Of a stretch of 17,054 nucleotides of DNA, positions 14,866-17,054 are shown one piece after another. The stretch comes from CAIPVR01 sp049316905. Its GTDB lineage: Bacteria; Actinomycetota; Acidimicrobiia; Acidimicrobiales; Microtrichaceae. The translations under genes were made by a program, and so were the position numbers. The stretch covers positions 1-17,054 of the forward strand of contig JBMOJH010000077.1 in the NCBI GenBank assembly GCA_049316905.1, given 5' to 3'. Position 1 is the stretch's first letter; each line of letters opens with the position of its first letter. A model generated the notes under the pieces. That model did not search any database, was not told where the DNA came from, and saw nothing but the letters and a program-made list of their open reading frames with translations.

Positions 14866-17054
14866 CCGTTCCCGCCGCCCGGTGGAGCACCGCCGCGGTC
14901 GGGGGCCATGGTGGTCGATGCGCCGCCCGAAGGGGTGGAGCCGGAGGTCCCCGCTGCCGACGCGCCCGAGCTGCGCGCGGACCCGTTCCCGGTCGCCGGC
15001 GGCAGGGTGTTCGCCGTGGCGGGCACGGACCGGACCCGGGCCGGCGCCGTGGTCGGCGGCACGGACGGGACGGGTGCGGCACCCGGAGCCGCGGGGGCGG
15101 CGGTCGCCCGGGCCGCCGGAGCGACCGCGTCGGTGGCCCGCGGGGCGATGGCGAGCTCCCGGATCGAGAGGCGGGCCAGGTCCGAGAAGATCGGCCCGGC
15201 GGTGGCCGCTCCCGAGGAACCGGCCGGGGTGTCGAACAGCAACACGGTGATCGACACCTGCGGGCGGTCGGCCGGGAGGTAGCCGGTGAAGGTCGTCGTG
15301 TAGTGGTAGCCGCCGTCGGGCCAGACGTAGCTGTCCTTGGGGTCGACCCGCTTGGGGCTCGGCATGCGACTGGTGCCGGTCTTGGCGGCCACGGGGTAGC
15401 CCGGCAGGTTGATGGTGCGGGCGGTGCCCTCGGACACCACCATCCGCAGCGCCCGGTCCACCTGCGCCGCGCTGGCGGCGGAGATCACCCGTCGGGGCTC
15501 GGGGGTGGGCGTCGGGCTGCGCTCACCGTCCGCTCCGACCGTGCCCGACACCAGGCGGGGCGCCACGTACAGGCCGCCGTTGGCGATCACGTTGTACGCC
15601 GACCACAGCTGCACCACGGTGCCCGACTGGAAGGTGCCGATCGAGGCCGCCGCCAGGTCCGGCTGGGTCCAGGTGGCGCCGTCGGGGAGCAGGCCGCGCT
15701 CCTCCGCCGGGTGGCCGACGCCGGTGATGCGTCCGAAGCCGAAGGCCGACAGCGCGTCGTGGAGGCGCTGCGGGCCCACCTGGAGGCCGATCTGGATCGT
15801 CCCCACGTTGGAGGAATCGGCCACGATCTGGTCGACGTTCATCGTGCGGACCGCGTGCTCGTCGTGGTCCTCGAACTCGGCGTCCTTCACCTGGATGCGC
15901 CACGGCACCGTGAAGGTCGTGTCGTCGTGCACCACCCCGGCCTCGTAGGCCGCGGCGACCGTCACGAGCTTGAACACCGAACCCGCCTGGTAGGCGTTCG
16001 TGAACGCGAGCGGCGTCCCGGACAGCTCCATGTCGCCGGTGGTGGGATCGCGCTCGACCCCGGCCACGGCGAGCACCTCGCCGGTGCTCGGCCGCCCGAC
16101 GATCGCGATGCCGCCCGCGGCCGACGCGGTGCGGGCGCCCTTGGTGAGGTAGCGCTCGGTCTCGTACTGCAGCGTGCGGTCGAGCGTGGTCGTCACGTCC
16201 CGGCCAGGGCGCGGCGCGGTGAGGAGCCGCTCCCCGCCGACGATCGTCTCTCCGCCCCGGGCGCGTTCCACGCTCCGCAGGCCGTCGTGGCCCCGGAGCA
16301 CCTTGTCCTGGGCGGCCTCGAGGCCGGCCCAGTCGGTGACCGAGCCGTCCGCGTTCAGCGTGCCGAGCAGCGCCCGGGCCGAGCTGCCCGCCGGGTGTTC
16401 ACGCGAGGACGTGGGATGGGTGCCGAGCACGCCACCGAGGTTCCGCGCCGCGAGGAGCTTGCGGGCGCGGTCGGCGCGGTCGGGCTCCACGGCCTTGGCG
16501 AGCACCACGTAGTCGTCGTCCGCCCCCGCGGCGACGAGGGTGCGGGCGGTGTCGTCGGGATCGAGGCCCAGCGCTCCGGCGAGCTCGTGGGCGAGGTCGG
16601 TCAGCTGCTCCTCGGAGGTGACCTTGGCGCTGGTGAGTGCGAGCCGGGAGATCGCCACGTCCTCCCGGGGCACCGACACCGCGAGGTCCACGCCGTTGCG
16701 GTCGAGGATCGCGCCGCGCAGGGCGGGCACCGTCTCCTGCACGCGCCGCTGGCCGACGCCCTTCTCCGAGAGGGTGGAGGCGTCCTGCAGCTGCACCACG
16801 CCCAACTTGGCCACCGGCAGGAGCGCCATGACGCCGAGGACGACGGCCACGCCGGTGAGCCGCTTGCGGGTCCCTGCGCTGCCGAGCGCCTCACCGCGCT
16901 CGGCCCGGGCCCGGGCGGCGGCCGACCGGCCCGGTCCCCTCGGCGCACGCGGCGGTGCAGATCGGGACGCCCCGGATCGGGACGATGCCGACCGTGACGG
17001 AGCCGACCGTGACGGAGCCGACCGTGACGGAGCCGACCGTGACGGAGCCGACCG
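14862..17054 (-). CDS. ftsI: FtsI/PBP3, septal class B penicillin-binding protein (5' end beyond window)
   Basis: The frame stays open from its TGA stop to the right edge, showing 730 residues. GTG 16850 is the only nearby start, but it falls inside the membrane helix (RKRLTG then VAVVLGVMALLPVAKLGVV), so the true start is probably outside. Counting from the edge, residues 1-65 are an Arg/Ser/Pro-rich cytoplasmic tail opening with APSRS repeats. RGAILDRNG (113-121) marks the pedestal domain. The transpeptidase has SVFK (catalytic S359, K362), SSN (414-416) and KTG (558-560). Residues ~640-730 form an Ala/Pro/Ser/Thr-rich outer tail. There are no PASTA domains. It cross-links septal peptidoglycan made by FtsW and is the target of some beta-lactams. 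The stop overlaps murE. Confidence 0.96.
16987..17054 (-). repeat. 15-bp tandem repeat coding APSRS units in the FtsI N-terminus
   Basis: The unit gccgaccgtgacgga is repeated perfectly four times from 16987 and half a fifth time up to the window edge, so the array continues outside. In the ftsI frame each unit encodes the pentapeptide APSRS. Degraded relatives (ASSRS, GASRS) follow at 16959-16988, suggesting the array grew from an older repeat tract. The array length is in multiples of three, so copy-number change would not shift the frame. Confidence 0.92.

Noticed and set aside
16848..16850. GTG at 16850 as the true ftsI start
   Set aside because: It falls within the membrane helix and would remove the basic anchor residues; the frame is open upstream to the edge, so a start outside the window is more likely.
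15303..16997. Plus-strand open frame of 564 codons opposite ftsI
   Set aside because: Same antisense composition artefact; ftsI on the other strand has all its catalytic motifs.
16987..17054. Tandem repeats at the right edge as a possible CRISPR or origin-type iteron array
   Set aside because: The 15-bp units abut with no spacers and keep the ftsI reading frame, so they are coding repeats.

Overview
The window is a very GC-rich segment (I estimate about 70% or more by eye) that holds most of a division and cell wall (dcw) cluster. Every gene is on the minus strand, so transcription runs from the right edge to the left. The organism is most likely an actinobacterium. The evidence is FtsZ followed by pgeF-yggS-sepF-yggT-divIVA, no ftsA between ftsQ and ftsZ, an FtsZ tail ending in DVPSFLK, and an Arg-rich N-terminal extension on FtsI. 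murB lying between murC and ftsQ, and the strongly Arg/Ser/Thr/Pro-rich tails, suggest a deep-branching high-GC class such as Acidimicrobiia. That class assignment is inference, not proof.

Layout in transcription order: ftsI (5' end beyond the right edge), murE, mraY, murD, ftsW, murG, murC, murB, ftsQ, a 192-bp gap with a candidate promoter, ftsZ, pgeF, yggS, sepF, yggT, divIVA, and the first 26 codons of a Lys/Ala/Pro-rich protein cut by the left edge. From ftsI to ftsQ every junction is a 4-bp ATGA or GTGA overlap except ftsW-murG (10-bp gap). This indicates one translationally coupled operon. The ftsZ part is looser, with a strong Shine-Dalgarno at ftsZ and at sepF and candidate internal promoters.

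The enzymes form a nearly complete lipid II route. MurB makes UDP-MurNAc, MurC adds L-Ala, MurD adds D-Glu, MurE adds (by its DNPR motif) diaminopimelate, MraY makes lipid I and MurG makes lipid II. FtsW and FtsI then polymerise and cross-link at the septum. FtsQ, FtsZ and SepF are divisome parts, and DivIVA marks poles and septa. PgeF corrects serine mis-incorporation by MurC. The UDP-MurNAc-tripeptide:D-Ala-D-Ala ligase gene murF, normally between murE and mraY, is absent, and the GTGA junction there leaves no room for it.

I see no mobile element, CRISPR, RNA gene, toxin-antitoxin or defence system. The unusual material lies in details: the missing murF, low-complexity tails on FtsI, FtsW and FtsQ (two with DNA-level tandem repeats), an inverted repeat over the candidate ftsZ -10 element, and a possible leaderless divIVA start. 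I did not find a convincing new biological system.
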